Notes under the pieces: generated by a model
What the model was told of the DNA's origin: nothing
Databases searched by the model: none
The model's input: the letters and a program-made list of their open reading frames with translations, nothing else
DNA from: Cyanobium sp. ATX 6A2
GTDB lineage: Bacteria > Cyanobacteriota > Cyanobacteriia > PCC-6307 > Cyanobiaceae
Assembly: GCF_024346355.1 (NCBI RefSeq)
Contig: NZ_JAGQCU010000001.1
Location: 186,001-250,000 of the forward strand
Direction of reading: 5' to 3'
Length of the DNA: 64,000 bases
In this document: positions 9,337 through 18,725 of the stretch, piece by piece
How positions within the stretch are numbered: position 1 is the first letter of the stretch
Layout: every line of letters starts with the position of its first letter
Program-made: the position numbers and the translations under genes

Positions 9337-10860
9337 ATGAGTGCCGTGCTCACCAACCCCCTGCGGGTCGGCCTGCGGCAGGAGCGGATCATTCCCGCCC
9401 AGTGCATCGTGATCTTCGGCGCCAGCGGTGACCTCACCCAGCGCAAGCTGATCCCGGCACTGTTCGAGCTCTACCGTCAGCGCCGCCTGCCCAGCGAATT
9501 CGCTGTGCTCGGCTGCGCCCGCCGGCCCTGGAGCGATGAGGAGTTCCGCTCCCGCATGGCAGACGCCCTGGGGGAGGAGATCGCCGGTCACGGCCACATC
9601 TGGGAGGGGTTCGCCGCCGGGCTCTTCTATGAGCCCGCCGACCTCTCCAACCCGGCCTCGATCCTGGCCCTCGGCCAGCGGCTCGAGCAGATCGACCGGC
9701 AGCGAGCCACCCGCGGCAACCGCACCTTCTATCTGTCGGTGTCACCGGCTTTCTACGGCAGCGGCACCCGGGCCCTCGCGGCCGCCGGGCTGCTGGACGA
9801 TCCGGACCGCACCCGGGTGGTGATCGAGAAGCCGTTCGGCACCGACTACCCCAGTGCCCAGGCGCTCAACAAGGTGGTGCAGGCCAGCGCCAAGGAAAAG
9901 CAGATCTTCCGGATCGACCACTACCTCGGCAAGGAAACGGTCCAGAACATCCTGGTGCTGCGCTTCGCCAACACCATCTTCGAGCCGATCTGGAACCGCA
10001 ACTACATCGCCAACGTGCAGATCACCGCGGCGGAAACGGTGGGGGTGGAGGAACGGGCTGGGTACTACGAGAGCAGCGGTGCCCTGCGCGACATGGTGCA
10101 GAACCACCTCACCCAGATCCTGGCACTCACGGCCATGGAGCCCCCCGGCCGCTTCGATGCCGAGGCGATCCGCAACGAAAAGGCCAAGGTGCTCCAGGCC
10201 GCCCGGCTGGCCCATCAGGGCGAGCCCTGGAAATGCTGCGTGCGCGGCCAGTACGGCGCCGGCGGCAACGCCCGCAGCCCGATTCCCGGCTACCGCGAGG
10301 AGCCCGGCGTGAACCCCAACACCACCACCGAAACCTATGTGGCGATGAAGCTGTTCATCGACAACTGGCGCTGGCAGGGGGTGCCGTTCTATGTGCGCAC
10401 CGGCAAGCGCCTGCCCAAGCGCCTCAGCGAGGTGGTGCTCACCTTCCGCGAAGCCCCGGTGCACCTGTTCGATGCCGCCGGCGGCGCCCCCACCCCCAAC
10501 CAGCTGATTCTGCGGATTCAGCCCGATGAGGGCGCCGACATCCGCTTCGAGGTGAAGGCCCCCGGCTCGGGCATGCGCAGCCGCCCGGTGGACATGGCGT
10601 TCAGCTACGACGAGAGCTTCGGCGAACCCAGCGATGAGGGCTATGTGCGACTGCTCGCCGACGCCATGCTCGGCGATCCCACCCTGTTCACCCGCAGCGA
10701 CGAGGTGGAAGCCGCCTGGCGTCTCTATACGCCACTGTTGGAGCTGATCGAAGACGCCCCCTGGCGATTGCCGGTGCAGCCCTATGAGGCCCGCACCTGG
10801 GGACCGGCCGCCGCCGACAACCTGCTGGCCGAAGACGGGCTGGTGTGGCGTCGTCCCTGA
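9337..10860 (+). CDS. zwf: Glucose-6-phosphate 1-dehydrogenase
   Basis: First enzyme of the oxidative pentose-phosphate pathway: oxidises glucose-6-phosphate to 6-phosphogluconolactone with NADP+, the main source of reductant in the dark. The 507 residues match the family. The nucleotide-binding GASGDL is at 28-33 and the active-site RIDHYLGKE at 192-200. Conserved FANTIFEPIWNR and YVRTGKRLPKR segments follow. It starts at ATG 9337. opcA follows 26 bases after the stop, the usual cyanobacterial order. OpcA is known to activate and help assemble Zwf in a redox-dependent way. Confidence 0.97.
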   Translation: MSAVLTNPLRVGLRQERIIPAQCIVIFGASGDLTQRKLIPALFELYRQRRLPSEFAVLGCARRPWSDEEFRSRMADALGEEIAGHGHIWEGFAAGLFYEPADLSNPASILALGQRLEQIDRQRATRGNRTFYLSVSPAFYGSGTRALAAAGLLDDPDRTRVVIEKPFGTDYPSAQALNKVVQASAKEKQIFRIDHYLGKETVQNILVLRFANTIFEPIWNRNYIANVQITAAETVGVEERAGYYESSGALRDMVQNHLTQILALTAMEPPGRFDAEAIRNEKAKVLQAARLAHQGEPWKCCVRGQYGAGGNARSPIPGYREEPGVNPNTTTETYVAMKLFIDNWRWQGVPFYVRTGKRLPKRLSEVVLTFREAPVHLFDAAGGAPTPNQLILRIQPDEGADIRFEVKAPGSGMRSRPVDMAFSYDESFGEPSDEGYVRLLADAMLGDPTLFTRSDEVEAAWRLYTPLLELIEDAPWRLPVQPYEARTWGPAAADNLLAEDGLVWRRP

Positions 10861-10886
10861 GCTCCGCACCCCCGCCCCCTCCCGCC

Positions 10887-12185
10887 ATGTCCACCCAGCT
10901 CACCCTCCAGGCCCCCACGGCGCTGCCGCCCAGCGAGGTTCCCAATTACCTGCAGACCCTCTGGGGGGAGGGTCTGCAGGGCTCCGATGGCGCCACCACC
11001 TTCACGTTGGTGGTGTACGAGGCCTCCTGGCTGCAGCAGCACCTGATCCGCACGGGTCGGGCCGACGGCCCGCTCACCGGGCTGCTGGAGCCCGAGCTGA
11101 TCAAGGCGGCCAAGCAGGCGGTGCCGGAACTGGGCCTGCCCCTGAGCACGGCCGTGATGGATCAGCGCCTGGCCTGGGAGCTGGGCCAGCAGCCTGGCCA
11201 TCACCAGGCCCAGGACCTGCGCGGCCAGTTCGTGGCGGCCGCCATCAGCGCCCACAAGCCCCGGCGTCTGATCACCCTGGCCCCCACCCTCGACGAGGGC
11301 CAGACACTGGAAACCCTCGTGGCCGCCTACTGCCCCCTGCCGGATGAGGGAGCGGGCGGAACCGCCTGCGGTGACGTGGTGGTGCTGCGAGGCGGACGCG
11401 GGTCGCTGCACCAGTCGCTGGAGCTCATCCATCCCCTGATCAGGGACGATCTGCCCTGCTGGGTGTGGTGGAACAGCAGCCTCGATGAGGCACCCGAGCT
11501 GCTGGAGGCCCTGGCCCCGCCGTCCCGGCGGCTGGTGGTGGACAGCTCCCTGGGCCATCCCCGCCGCTGTATCGACCTGCTGGTGCGCTGCATCAAGGCC
11601 GGCCAGGCCGTGAACGACCTCAACTGGCTGCGGCTGCGCACCTGGCGGGAATCGCTGGCGATGGTGTTCGATCCCCCCTCGCGCCGCACCGCCCTGGAGC
11701 AGGTGGTGCAGCTGGACATCGACGTGGAGGGTGATCACCCGCTCAAGGGCCTGCTGCTGGCGGCCTGGATCGCCGACCGACTGGGCTGGCACCTGGTGGA
11801 GTCGTATGACATCCCTGGCAACGGTGATGGCGACGGCATCGGCGCCTCCTTCGAGCGCACCGATGGCGCCGCTGTGCAGCTGCGTCTGATGCCGGTACCG
11901 GTGGGCAGTCCCAAGATCCACCCCGGAGCCCTGGTGGGCCTGCGGCTGATCTGCGCGCCCCAGGGCCGGCCACCCCTGTGCGTGATTCTCTGCTCTGAAT
12001 CGGGCGGCTGCATGCGCCTGGAGGCGGGCGGGATGGCCTCGATGGAGCTGGCCGAAGACGTGGTGCCCCTGCCCAACGAAAGCGAGGAGGTGGAGTTGGC
12101 CCGGCTGCTGGCGGGCGGCCACGACAGCACCAACCCGCTGCTGGCCTCCGCCGCGTCGATCGCAGCCCGGCTGCTGCCGGCCTGA
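10887..12185 (+). CDS. opcA: Glucose-6-phosphate dehydrogenase assembly protein OpcA
   Basis: OpcA is the allosteric activator and assembly factor for Zwf in cyanobacteria. The 432-residue protein begins at ATG 10887 (MSTQLTLQAP) after a short non-conserved in-frame extension. Family-like features are TTFTLVVYEASWLQQHLIR near 33-52, LITLAPTLDEGQ near 130, VWWNSSLDEAPELLE near 194-208, and ILCSESGGCMRLEAGGMA near the C-terminus. Its place directly after zwf agrees with the function. I see no sign of truncation. Cysteines at several positions fit thioredoxin-linked redox control, which is known for the family. Confidence 0.94.
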   Translation: MSTQLTLQAPTALPPSEVPNYLQTLWGEGLQGSDGATTFTLVVYEASWLQQHLIRTGRADGPLTGLLEPELIKAAKQAVPELGLPLSTAVMDQRLAWELGQQPGHHQAQDLRGQFVAAAISAHKPRRLITLAPTLDEGQTLETLVAAYCPLPDEGAGGTACGDVVVLRGGRGSLHQSLELIHPLIRDDLPCWVWWNSSLDEAPELLEALAPPSRRLVVDSSLGHPRRCIDLLVRCIKAGQAVNDLNWLRLRTWRESLAMVFDPPSRRTALEQVVQLDIDVEGDHPLKGLLLAAWIADRLGWHLVESYDIPGNGDGDGIGASFERTDGAAVQLRLMPVPVGSPKIHPGALVGLRLICAPQGRPPLCVILCSESGGCMRLEAGGMASMELAEDVVPLPNESEEVELARLLAGGHDSTNPLLASAASIAARLLPA

Positions 12186-12204
12186 ACACAGGCGCTCCGC
12201 AGCC

Positions 12205-13662
12205 ATGGCCTGCCTGATCGCCGCGCCCGCCAGTGGCAGTGGCAAAACCCTGCTCAGCCTGTCGCTGGCGGCCCTGGCCAGCAGGCGCGGCCTGCGGCTG
12301 CAGCCGTTCAAGGTGGGACCCGACTACCTCGATCCCCAACTGCTCAGCCGGGTGAGCGGGGTGGCCTGCCGCAACCTCGATCCCCTGCTCTGCGGTGAGA
12401 CCTGGGTGCGGCGCTGCTTCCACTGGCACGGCAGCAGGGCCGATCTGGCTTTGGTGGAGGGGGTGATGGGGCTGTTCGATGGCCGCGGAGCCGGCAGCGA
12501 GGGCAGCTCCGCGGCGGTGGCAGAGCTGCTGAACCTGCCGGTGGTGCTGGTGGTGGAGGCCTCCCGTCAGGCCGGATCGATCGCCGCCCTGGTGCGCGGC
12601 TTCCGGGATCACGGGCCGCCGCGGGTGCAGCTGGCCGGGGTGGTGCTCAACCGGGTGGGCTCGGAGCGCCACCGGGCCCTGCTGGCCGAGGCCCTGGCGG
12701 CGATCGCCGTGCCACTGCTGGGGGTGCTGCCCCACAGCCCCTCCCTGGAGTTGCCGAGCCGCCACCTGGGCCTGCTGCCGGCCCATGAAGTAGCCGACTT
12801 TTCAGCCCGCAGCGCCAGCTGGGCGGCACTGGCCGAGCGCCACCTGGATCTGGAGCGGCTCTGGCCCCTGCTGGCCCCAGCCCCGGCGGCAGGCCATGGA
12901 GTCACCGCAGATCTTGCACCGATCCAGACCCTGCTGGCGGGCCAGCCGGCCAGCCCCCGCTCCACTCACACCCCCAGGCCCACGACCGGCGAGCCCCGGC
13001 CCAGCCTGGCGGTGGCCAGCGACGCCGCCTTCCACTTCCGCTACCCGGAGGCCAGCGAACTGCTCGAAGCCCTGGGCGTGGAGCTGCGCCCCTGGAGTCC
13101 CCTGGCCGATGACCCCCTGCCCCCCGGCAGCGCGGCCGTGCTGCTTCCCGGTGGCTTCCCCGAGCTGCATGCCGCCCAGCTGGCGGCCGCCCGGCGCAGC
13201 CTGGCCGAGCTGCGCCACGCCCACGCGGCCGGAGTGCCGATCGTGGCCGAGTGCGGGGGCCTGCTGCTGCTGGGGCAGGAGCTCTGCGATCCCCTCGGCC
13301 AACCCCATGCCATGGCCGGGCTGCTGCCCTTCCGGGCCCGGCGGGGAGCCCTCAGCCTCGGCTACCGCCAGGCCCAGGCCAGCGCCGATGGGCTGCTGGT
13401 GCGGCGGGAGGAGCAGCTGCTGGGCCATGAATTCCACCGCTGGCAGCTGCAGGAGCTCACGGGCAGCGCGCACCCCCCGGAGGGGCAGGCGCTGTGGCAA
13501 CTGGAGGGCTGGGGCATCCCCGCGCGGGCGGAGGGATGGGGCACGGCACACCTGCATGCCAGCTGGCTGCACCTGCACTGGGCGGGCTGTCCCCAGATTC
13601 CCCGGCGCCTGGCGGCGGCAGCCCATCAGCGTGGGCGGTCCTTGCGAGGAGCGGCGCGGTGA
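12205..13662 (+). CDS. cobB: Cobyrinate a,c-diamide synthase (CobB/CbiA)
   Basis: Amidates the a and c carboxylates of cobyrinic acid in cobalamin (or pseudocobalamin) synthesis, using ATP and glutamine. The 485-residue protein has an N-terminal dethiobiotin-synthetase-like P-loop domain with PASGSGKT (8-15) and LVEGVMGLFDG (83-93). A C-terminal class I glutamine amidotransferase-like domain carries nucleophile Cys350 in VAECGGLLLLG. The linker between the domains (about 228-268) is Pro/Ala-rich. The ATG at 12205 follows the opcA stop by 19 bases. The last base of its TGA stop is the first base of the next gene's ATG, so the two are probably coupled. Confidence 0.94.
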   Translation: MACLIAAPASGSGKTLLSLSLAALASRRGLRLQPFKVGPDYLDPQLLSRVSGVACRNLDPLLCGETWVRRCFHWHGSRADLALVEGVMGLFDGRGAGSEGSSAAVAELLNLPVVLVVEASRQAGSIAALVRGFRDHGPPRVQLAGVVLNRVGSERHRALLAEALAAIAVPLLGVLPHSPSLELPSRHLGLLPAHEVADFSARSASWAALAERHLDLERLWPLLAPAPAAGHGVTADLAPIQTLLAGQPASPRSTHTPRPTTGEPRPSLAVASDAAFHFRYPEASELLEALGVELRPWSPLADDPLPPGSAAVLLPGGFPELHAAQLAAARRSLAELRHAHAAGVPIVAECGGLLLLGQELCDPLGQPHAMAGLLPFRARRGALSLGYRQAQASADGLLVRREEQLLGHEFHRWQLQELTGSAHPPEGQALWQLEGWGIPARAEGWGTAHLHASWLHLHWAGCPQIPRRLAAAAHQRGRSLRGAAR

Positions 13663-14351
13663 TGACCCACCTGCTCGGCGACCTGGCGGCCTTCGCTCTG
13701 GCGCTGGGCTTCTCCCCCCTGCACCTGGCCCTCGTGCTGCTGCTCCTGCTCGGCCCCCAGCCCCTGCGCCGCGGGGGCTGGTTTGTGGCCGGCTGGCTGC
13801 TCACCACGGCCCTGGCGGTGCTGCTGCTGCTGAGCGTAGGCCACGGCCTGCTGCTCACGATGGAGAAGGGCAGCGGCCACCGCACCGGGCTCGACCTGCT
13901 GGGGGCCGGCGCCCTGCTGGCCGTGGGTCTGCGGGAGCTGCTGGAGGGCCGCCGCGGCGGCGGCGACCCCGGCTGGACCGGGCGGCTGGAGCAGTTCTGC
14001 GCCCTGCCCCTGCCCCTGCTGCTGACGGTGAGCGCGGCACTGGAGGTGGCCAGCCCCGACAATCTGTTCCTCTTTGCCAAGGCCGCCGGAGGCCTGCTGG
14101 AGGCGGGCCTGGGCACGGCCCAGGAGGTGCTGGGGGCAGCACTGTTCTGCCTGGTGAGCGCCCTGCTGCTGCTACTGCCCCTGCTCGCCCTCGCGCTGGC
14201 GGGCAGCGACCGGGTGCTGCCCCTGCTGGAGGCGGGCAAGCGCTGGCTGTTCAGCCGGGGCGATCTGGTGGTGGCTCTGGTGAGCCTGGCTCTGGCCGGC
14301 TACCTGGGCTGGCAGGGGATCGAGGGCCTGCAGCGCGGCCTCGCAGCCTGA
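13662..14351 (+). CDS. GAP-family integral membrane protein
   Basis: A 229-residue, very Leu-rich membrane protein with about six transmembrane segments: residues 4-28, 38-60, 74-90, 111-135, 147-180 and 205-225. The pattern matches the GAP/Sap family (sulfolipid-1-addressing-type exporters, LysE superfamily-like). A conserved-looking ASPDNLFLFAKAAG segment follows the third helix. The substrate is unknown. The start at ATG 13662 overlaps the cobB stop by one base, which argues for co-expression with cobB; a role in corrin transport would be speculation. Longer upstream frames lie inside cobB and were not used. Confidence 0.8.
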   Translation: MTHLLGDLAAFALALGFSPLHLALVLLLLLGPQPLRRGGWFVAGWLLTTALAVLLLLSVGHGLLLTMEKGSGHRTGLDLLGAGALLAVGLRELLEGRRGGGDPGWTGRLEQFCALPLPLLLTVSAALEVASPDNLFLFAKAAGGLLEAGLGTAQEVLGAALFCLVSALLLLLPLLALALAGSDRVLPLLEAGKRWLFSRGDLVVALVSLALAGYLGWQGIEGLQRGLAA

Positions 14352-14384
14352 GCGGGATCCTGAACGGAATCAGGGAGCGGCGTT

Positions 14385-15821
14385 TCAGGCCTCAGCGAAC
14401 CAGTCGCCCCAGCGTTGCTGCTCGGCCTGGCTGGCCGGGCCGGCCACCAGGGCCACCCCCTGGCTGGCCCGGCTCACCGCCACATACACCAGCTGGCGGC
14501 GCAGCAGCTCGTCGCGGGGCCAGAACACATCGGCATCCACGAACACCTGGCCGAAGGTACTGCCCTGGCTGCGGTGCACCGTGAGCACGGCGGCCGGGCC
14601 GAGGGCCGCAAAGGCATCGCGCACCAGGAAGAACTGCCGCCACAGCCCCCGGGCCGCGGCCTTGCCCTGATCGCGGGCCACGCCGCGGGCGCTGGCGCGC
14701 AGCCGCTCGAGCACAGCGTCGAGGGCCTGGCGGGGAACGCTGCCGGCCGGCGGCAGCAGGCGCAGGCTCAGCCCGCTGTCGCCGGCCTGCACCGAGGCCG
14801 TGAGGGTGTCGATCAGGGGGGCATCGGCAACGCCGAAATCCGCCAGGTCGCAGCGTTCGGGGGTCACATCGCGCACCACCAGCTCGCGGTTGGAGCCGAG
14901 CACCATGTCGGGTTCCTCGGCGGCCTCCTCTCCCTCCCGGCAGGCGGGAGCCATCACGGCACTGCGGCTGATCAGCACCTCTCCGGGCAACACCGGCAGC
15001 TGGTCGGCCATGGCGCCGTGCAGGGCGCGGCGGGCGATCGGCACCAGCTGCTCCAGGGAGCGGTTGGTGTAGCAGAGGATGCGGGCCAGATCGGGATTGT
15101 CGGTTTCAGCGCTGCGGCGCAGGGCGGCCTGGGCCTCCAGCAGCCAGGCCTGGCGATCCAGCAGAGCCACGCGACCGGCGGCCGTGCGCACGGGCGGCAG
15201 GGGCGGTGGCCGGCGGCAGGGCAGGGCCTGCTCGCGGATCCCCTGGGCCAGGCGCAGCACCGGCCCCTGGTGGCGCACCACCTGGCGCAGGGCCGCCGTA
15301 CGGGCACGGCCGAGGGCGAACACCGCGCTCTCGGGCTCCCCCACCGGTGGCAGCTGGGCGGGATCACCCACGAACACCAGCCGGGTGCGGAAGGGATGGG
15401 CGCAGCGCAGGGTGATCTCCAGCAGCTGGCTGTCCACCATCGAGGCCTCATCGATCAGCACCAGAGCCAGGTGCTCCAGGGCCGCGGCGGTGTGTTCGCT
15501 CTCCTCGCAGCGCTCCAGATCGCCCTGACGCTTGAGCCGCAGCCGCAGCAACCGGTGGATGGTGGAGGGGTACCAGGTGGGCACCAGGGCAGCCGCCTGC
15601 AGATGGCTGCGCAACACCCCCACGGCCTTGTGGGTGGGGGCCACCACGGTCCAGCACAGGCCGGCGGCTTCGGCCTGGGCCAGGAAGCGCATCGACAGGA
15701 AGGTCTTGCCGGTGCCGGCGTAGCCGCTGAGCACGAAGGGCACCCCGGCCTGCGGTTCCGCCAGCCAGGCGGCAAAGGCCGCGCAGGCGGAGTGCTGATC
15801 GGTGGTGAGGGTGTCAGCCAA
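14385..15821 (-). CDS. RecD/UvrD-like superfamily 1 ATP-dependent helicase
   Basis: A 478-residue SF1B helicase-like protein. Motif I GYAGTGKT is at 33-40, motif II LIDEAS at 122-127, motif III GDPAQLPPV at 152-160, and a Gln-type TTDQHSACAAF near the start. The UvrD/RecD C-terminal motif VHRSQGSTF and the VAVSRA motif are near the end. No RecB or RecC partner is nearby, so it resembles stand-alone RecD2-type or exonuclease V-like helicases, but it is short (RecD2 is about 700 residues) and lacks the N-terminal extension. The start is TTG at 15821, overlapping the upstream DUF212 gene by 8 bases. A role in DNA repair is inferred from the family. Confidence 0.88.
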   Translation of the reverse strand: MADTLTTDQHSACAAFAAWLAEPQAGVPFVLSGYAGTGKTFLSMRFLAQAEAAGLCWTVVAPTHKAVGVLRSHLQAAALVPTWYPSTIHRLLRLRLKRQGDLERCEESEHTAAALEHLALVLIDEASMVDSQLLEITLRCAHPFRTRLVFVGDPAQLPPVGEPESAVFALGRARTAALRQVVRHQGPVLRLAQGIREQALPCRRPPPLPPVRTAAGRVALLDRQAWLLEAQAALRRSAETDNPDLARILCYTNRSLEQLVPIARRALHGAMADQLPVLPGEVLISRSAVMAPACREGEEAAEEPDMVLGSNRELVVRDVTPERCDLADFGVADAPLIDTLTASVQAGDSGLSLRLLPPAGSVPRQALDAVLERLRASARGVARDQGKAAARGLWRQFFLVRDAFAALGPAAVLTVHRSQGSTFGQVFVDADVFWPRDELLRRQLVYVAVSRASQGVALVAGPASQAEQQRWGDWFAEA

Positions 15822-16350
15822 TGCCGGCCGGCAGGCCCCACACCATCGCCAGGTGCAGAGGCGAGCCCACCAGCACCAGTCCGGGCAGGGCCACCGCCGG
15901 ACCCATCAGCGCACCCGCCAGCACCTCCAGGCGGGTGTGGCCGAGGTTTTCCTTGAGGGGAGGCAGGGGCTCGCTGCCGGCGGCGGCGCCAGCAACAGCG
16001 GCGGGCAGGCCATTGACCCGGGCGGCGGTGAGCCCGGCGGCCCGGCGCACGCCGGAGGCGTCGTAGAGCACCACGAAACACATGGCGGCCGCCAGGGCGA
16101 ACAGGGGATCGGCGAAGCCCAGCCGCCAGCCCAGCGCCGCCGCCGTACCGGTGAGCAGGGCGGAGTGGCTGGAGGGCATGCCGCCGGTTTCCACGAGCAC
16201 GCGGGGATTCCAGCGGCGGTGCAGCACCAGCTCAATGAGCAGCTTGGAGAGCTGGGCGCTGCCGCAGGCGGCCAGTCCCCACCAGAGCACGCCGTTGTCG
16301 AGCAGGGCCTGGAGGGGAGGCAGGGCGGCAGCGAGCGGATCCGGGCTCAT
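15814..16350 (-). CDS. Divergent PAP2 family (DUF212) membrane protein
   Basis: A 178-residue membrane protein with the DUF212 motif set: [19 protein letters not shown] near 57-75, [17 protein letters not shown] near 97-113, and the C-terminal [15 protein letters not shown] near 135-149. The S-H and H-T-R elements correspond to the phosphatase signature of PAP2 enzymes. A lipid phosphatase role is inferred; the natural substrate is unknown. Its ATG at 16350 overlaps the crtE stop region by four bases (ATGA). It follows crtE, which makes isoprenyl diphosphates, so action on a prenyl diphosphate is possible but untested. Confidence 0.87.
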   Translation of the reverse strand: MSPDPLAAALPPLQALLDNGVLWWGLAACGSAQLSKLLIELVLHRRWNPRVLVETGGMPSSHSALLTGTAAALGWRLGFADPLFALAAAMCFVVLYDASGVRRAAGLTAARVNGLPAAVAGAAAGSEPLPPLKENLGHTRLEVLAGALMGPAVALPGLVLVGSPLHLAMVWGLPAGIG

Positions 16351-17294
16351 CGGTCGCGGCTGGTGATGTAGTCGGCCAGGGCCAGCAGGGGCGCGGCCGG
16401 ATCCACAGCACCAGGGATGACGGTGGCAGCGGCATCGGCGGCGAACGGAGCCAGGGCGGCCTTGGCCTCAGCCACCAGCGCCTCGGCCCGCTGCCGCGAC
16501 TCCTCCAGGCCCAGCAGCTTCGGGTAGGTGGTCTTGTCGGCGGTGAGGTCCTTGCCGGCCGTCTTGCCCAGCACTTCGCTGCTGGCGGTCACATCGAGGA
16601 TGTCGTCGATGATCTGAAAGGCCAGGCCGATGCCGCGAGCGTAGGTGCCGAGGGCCTCGAGCAGGGCATTGGAGGCGCCGGCGATGTGGGCGCCGCAGAT
16701 CACGCAGGCCCGCAGCAGAGCACCGGTCTTGTGCAGGTGGATGTACTCGAGGGTGTCGAGATCGACGCTCTTGCCCTCGCACTCCAGGTCAACCACCTGA
16801 CCGCCCACCAGCCCCGGGGCGCCCGAGGCCAGCGACAGCTCGCCCACCACGGCCAGCAGGCGCTCAGCCGGCACCCCCGGACTGCGCAGCGCCACCAGCT
16901 CGAAGGCGCGGGTGAGCAGGGCGTCGCCGGCCAGGATGGCGTTGGCCTCGCCGTACACCTTGTGGTTGGTGGGCCGCCCACGGCGCAGATCGTCGTTGTC
17001 CATGGCCGGCAGGTCGTCGTGGATCAGCGACATGGTGTGCACCATTTCCAGCGCCACTGCCGTGGGCATGGCCGCCTGCGAGCTGCCGCCGGCCAGCTCG
17101 CAGGCGGCCAGGCAGAGGATCGGCCGCAGCCGCTTGCCGCCGGCCAGCAGCGAGTAGCGCATCGCCTCGCGCAGCGACTCCGGCCGCTCCGGCGGCAGCG
17201 CCGCCTCCAGGGCCGCCTCCACCCGCTGGCGGGCGCTCTCGAGGTAGGCCGAGAAATCGAATCCCTTGCCCGTGGTCGTGGCCACCGCTGCCAT
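16347..17294 (-). CDS. crtE: Geranylgeranyl diphosphate synthase
   Basis: Makes GGPP, the precursor of carotenoids, phytol and quinone tails. The 315-residue protein has the first aspartate-rich motif DDLPAMD at 93-99 and the second motif QIIDDILD at 227-234, plus GGKRLRP at 52-58. Its length is typical. ATG 17294 ([12 protein letters not shown]) was chosen; a longer frame would reach 17366 with a low-complexity stretch. The stop overlaps the DUF212 start by four bases, and the helicase gene follows, giving a three-gene minus-strand unit. Lycopene cyclase, a later step of the same pathway, lies near 30400. Confidence 0.94.
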   Translation of the reverse strand: MAAVATTTGKGFDFSAYLESARQRVEAALEAALPPERPESLREAMRYSLLAGGKRLRPILCLAACELAGGSSQAAMPTAVALEMVHTMSLIHDDLPAMDNDDLRRGRPTNHKVYGEANAILAGDALLTRAFELVALRSPGVPAERLLAVVGELSLASGAPGLVGGQVVDLECEGKSVDLDTLEYIHLHKTGALLRACVICGAHIAGASNALLEALGTYARGIGLAFQIIDDILDVTASSEVLGKTAGKDLTADKTTYPKLLGLEESRQRAEALVAEAKAALAPFAADAAATVIPGAVDPAAPLLALADYITSRDR

Positions 17295-17318
17295 GGGGAA
17301 AGGCGTTGCTGCCGCCGA

Positions 17319-17362
17319 TTCTCTCAGGCAGGCGTGATCAGGTGGCTGCGGCGTTGAGAGAA
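17319..17362. promoter_or_regulatory. Inverted repeat in the crtE / ParB-like divergent spacer
   Basis: TTCTCTCA (17319-17326) and TGAGAGAA (17355-17362) are perfect 8-bp inverted arms, 28 bases apart, in the 110-base spacer between the divergent crtE and ParB-fold genes. It could be an operator bound by a dimer, or a weak long-range hairpin. No known consensus is matched. Confidence 0.35.
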
Positions 17363-17404
17363 CCACTCAGGCGAGCCACACTGACCAGCAGTGATCCGGC
17401 CGCC

Positions 17405-18724
17405 ATGTTGCCCAGCTGCATCAGCAACCCGGCGGAACGCCGCCGCCGCATCGCCGCCGCCACGGCCAGCGTGCCCGCCGACCACTGGGTGACCCTGCGC
17501 CAGGGGCCTCGGCAAGTGTGCCGGGCACCACTCGCCCAGGAGCTGCTGCTCTACCGGGTGGACAACGGCCGCCTGCTGGCGGGACTGCAGGAGCGCCTGG
17601 CCCACCAGCCCAAGCGCCTGCAGCAGCTGGCGGAGCAGGAATCGGAACCCGGCACCCAGGAGTTGCTGCACGAACTGCTGGTGGACAAGGCGCGGGATCC
17701 CAAGGGGCCGATCCTGCAGGAACTGGAGCGCCTGGCGGTGCAGACCGAGCCGCTGCTGGTGGATGCCGAAGGGGTGGTGGTGAATGGCAACCGCCGGCTG
17801 GCCGCCATGCGCTGGCTGCTGACTGTGGACCCCCAGCGCTACGCGCGCTTTGAGCAACCCATGGCCGCCGTGCTCCCCCCCGAAGTGGAGCGCGCCGACC
17901 TGGAATTCATCGAGGCGGCCCTGCAGATGGCCCCCGAAACCAAGCTCGCCTACGGCTGGCTGGATCGTCGCCTGAAGCTGCGTGAGCAGCGCGACCAACT
18001 GGGGCTGGCAGACGAGTGGATCGTGGAGGCCTACCGGATGGCAGACCCGGGACAGGTGGGGCGGGAACTGGCCGAACTGGAGCTGGCAGAGGCCTACCTG
18101 GCCGAGATCAGCGGCACCCCCTTGCGCTACTCGGCCGTCGCCGACGCCGAGTCCCTGTTCTGTGGGCTGGCGGGCCAGTTGGCGGCCCTGCCGCGGCGTT
18201 TGGCGCGGCCCTGGCGGGCGCTGGGGTTGCTGCTGATCGACCAGCGCGCCCAGCTCGACCCCAGCCTGGCCAAGCATTTCCCCTTTGCGGAGCCGGTCGC
18301 TGCGGAACTGGCCCCCCTGGTGCTGGCGCGGCTGGCCCAGGAGTGGGGGCTCGAGGACGCCGAGCCGGACAAGGAGGAGGAGCCGACGCTGCGCAAGCCG
18401 GTGCTGCGGGAGCTCACGGCACTGGCCCTCAGCGAGCAGCCCCGCGAGCGCCTGGCCGCCCAGGTGCAGGACCAGCTCGATGCCGCCCGGCTGCAGTTCA
18501 GACAGGAGCGGATCCCGCAGCGCCTCATCCAGAACTTGCGCCAGGTGCGCCGCCAACTGGAGAAACTGGATCTCGGCCGGCTCGAGGGCCGCGAAGCACA
18601 GCACCTGCGGGGCGAACTGGCGGCCCTGCTCGCCGAAGCCCAGCCCCTGCTGGGCGCCGGCAATGCGCTCAGCCCGCCACCGGCATCCACCTGGAGAACA
18701 CTGTTCCACCGCTGGCGGCGCTGA
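17405..18724 (+). CDS. Stand-alone ParB/sulfiredoxin-fold protein of unknown function
   Basis: A 439-residue protein starting at ATG 17405. Residues about 100-150 carry the ParB/Srx-fold signature: TEPLLVDAEGVVVNGN followed by RRLAAMRWL (about 114-138). This corresponds to the ParB 'PLLVD..G...GHRRLAA' box, with NGNR in place of GHRR. Downstream, residues 180-220 (KLAYGWLDRRLKLREQRDQ) and the C-terminal third are charged and helical with coiled-coil character. There is no ParA, no parS site that I recognise, and no helix-turn-helix that I can assign with confidence. It is too long for sulfiredoxin. It stands between crtE and folD, with one base between its stop and the folD stop. The fold assignment rests on one motif. 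Confidence 0.75.
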   Translation: MLPSCISNPAERRRRIAAATASVPADHWVTLRQGPRQVCRAPLAQELLLYRVDNGRLLAGLQERLAHQPKRLQQLAEQESEPGTQELLHELLVDKARDPKGPILQELERLAVQTEPLLVDAEGVVVNGNRRLAAMRWLLTVDPQRYARFEQPMAAVLPPEVERADLEFIEAALQMAPETKLAYGWLDRRLKLREQRDQLGLADEWIVEAYRMADPGQVGRELAELELAEAYLAEISGTPLRYSAVADAESLFCGLAGQLAALPRRLARPWRALGLLLIDQRAQLDPSLAKHFPFAEPVAAELAPLVLARLAQEWGLEDAEPDKEEEPTLRKPVLRELTALALSEQPRERLAAQVQDQLDAARLQFRQERIPQRLIQNLRQVRRQLEKLDLGRLEGREAQHLRGELAALLAEAQPLLGAGNALSPPPASTWRTLFHRWRR

Positions 18725-18725
18725 C

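Noticed and set aside
14358-14374. CCTGA/TCAGG hairpin between the GAP-family gene and the helicase gene.
   Set aside because: Only five base pairs and no T tract on either strand; too weak to call a terminator.
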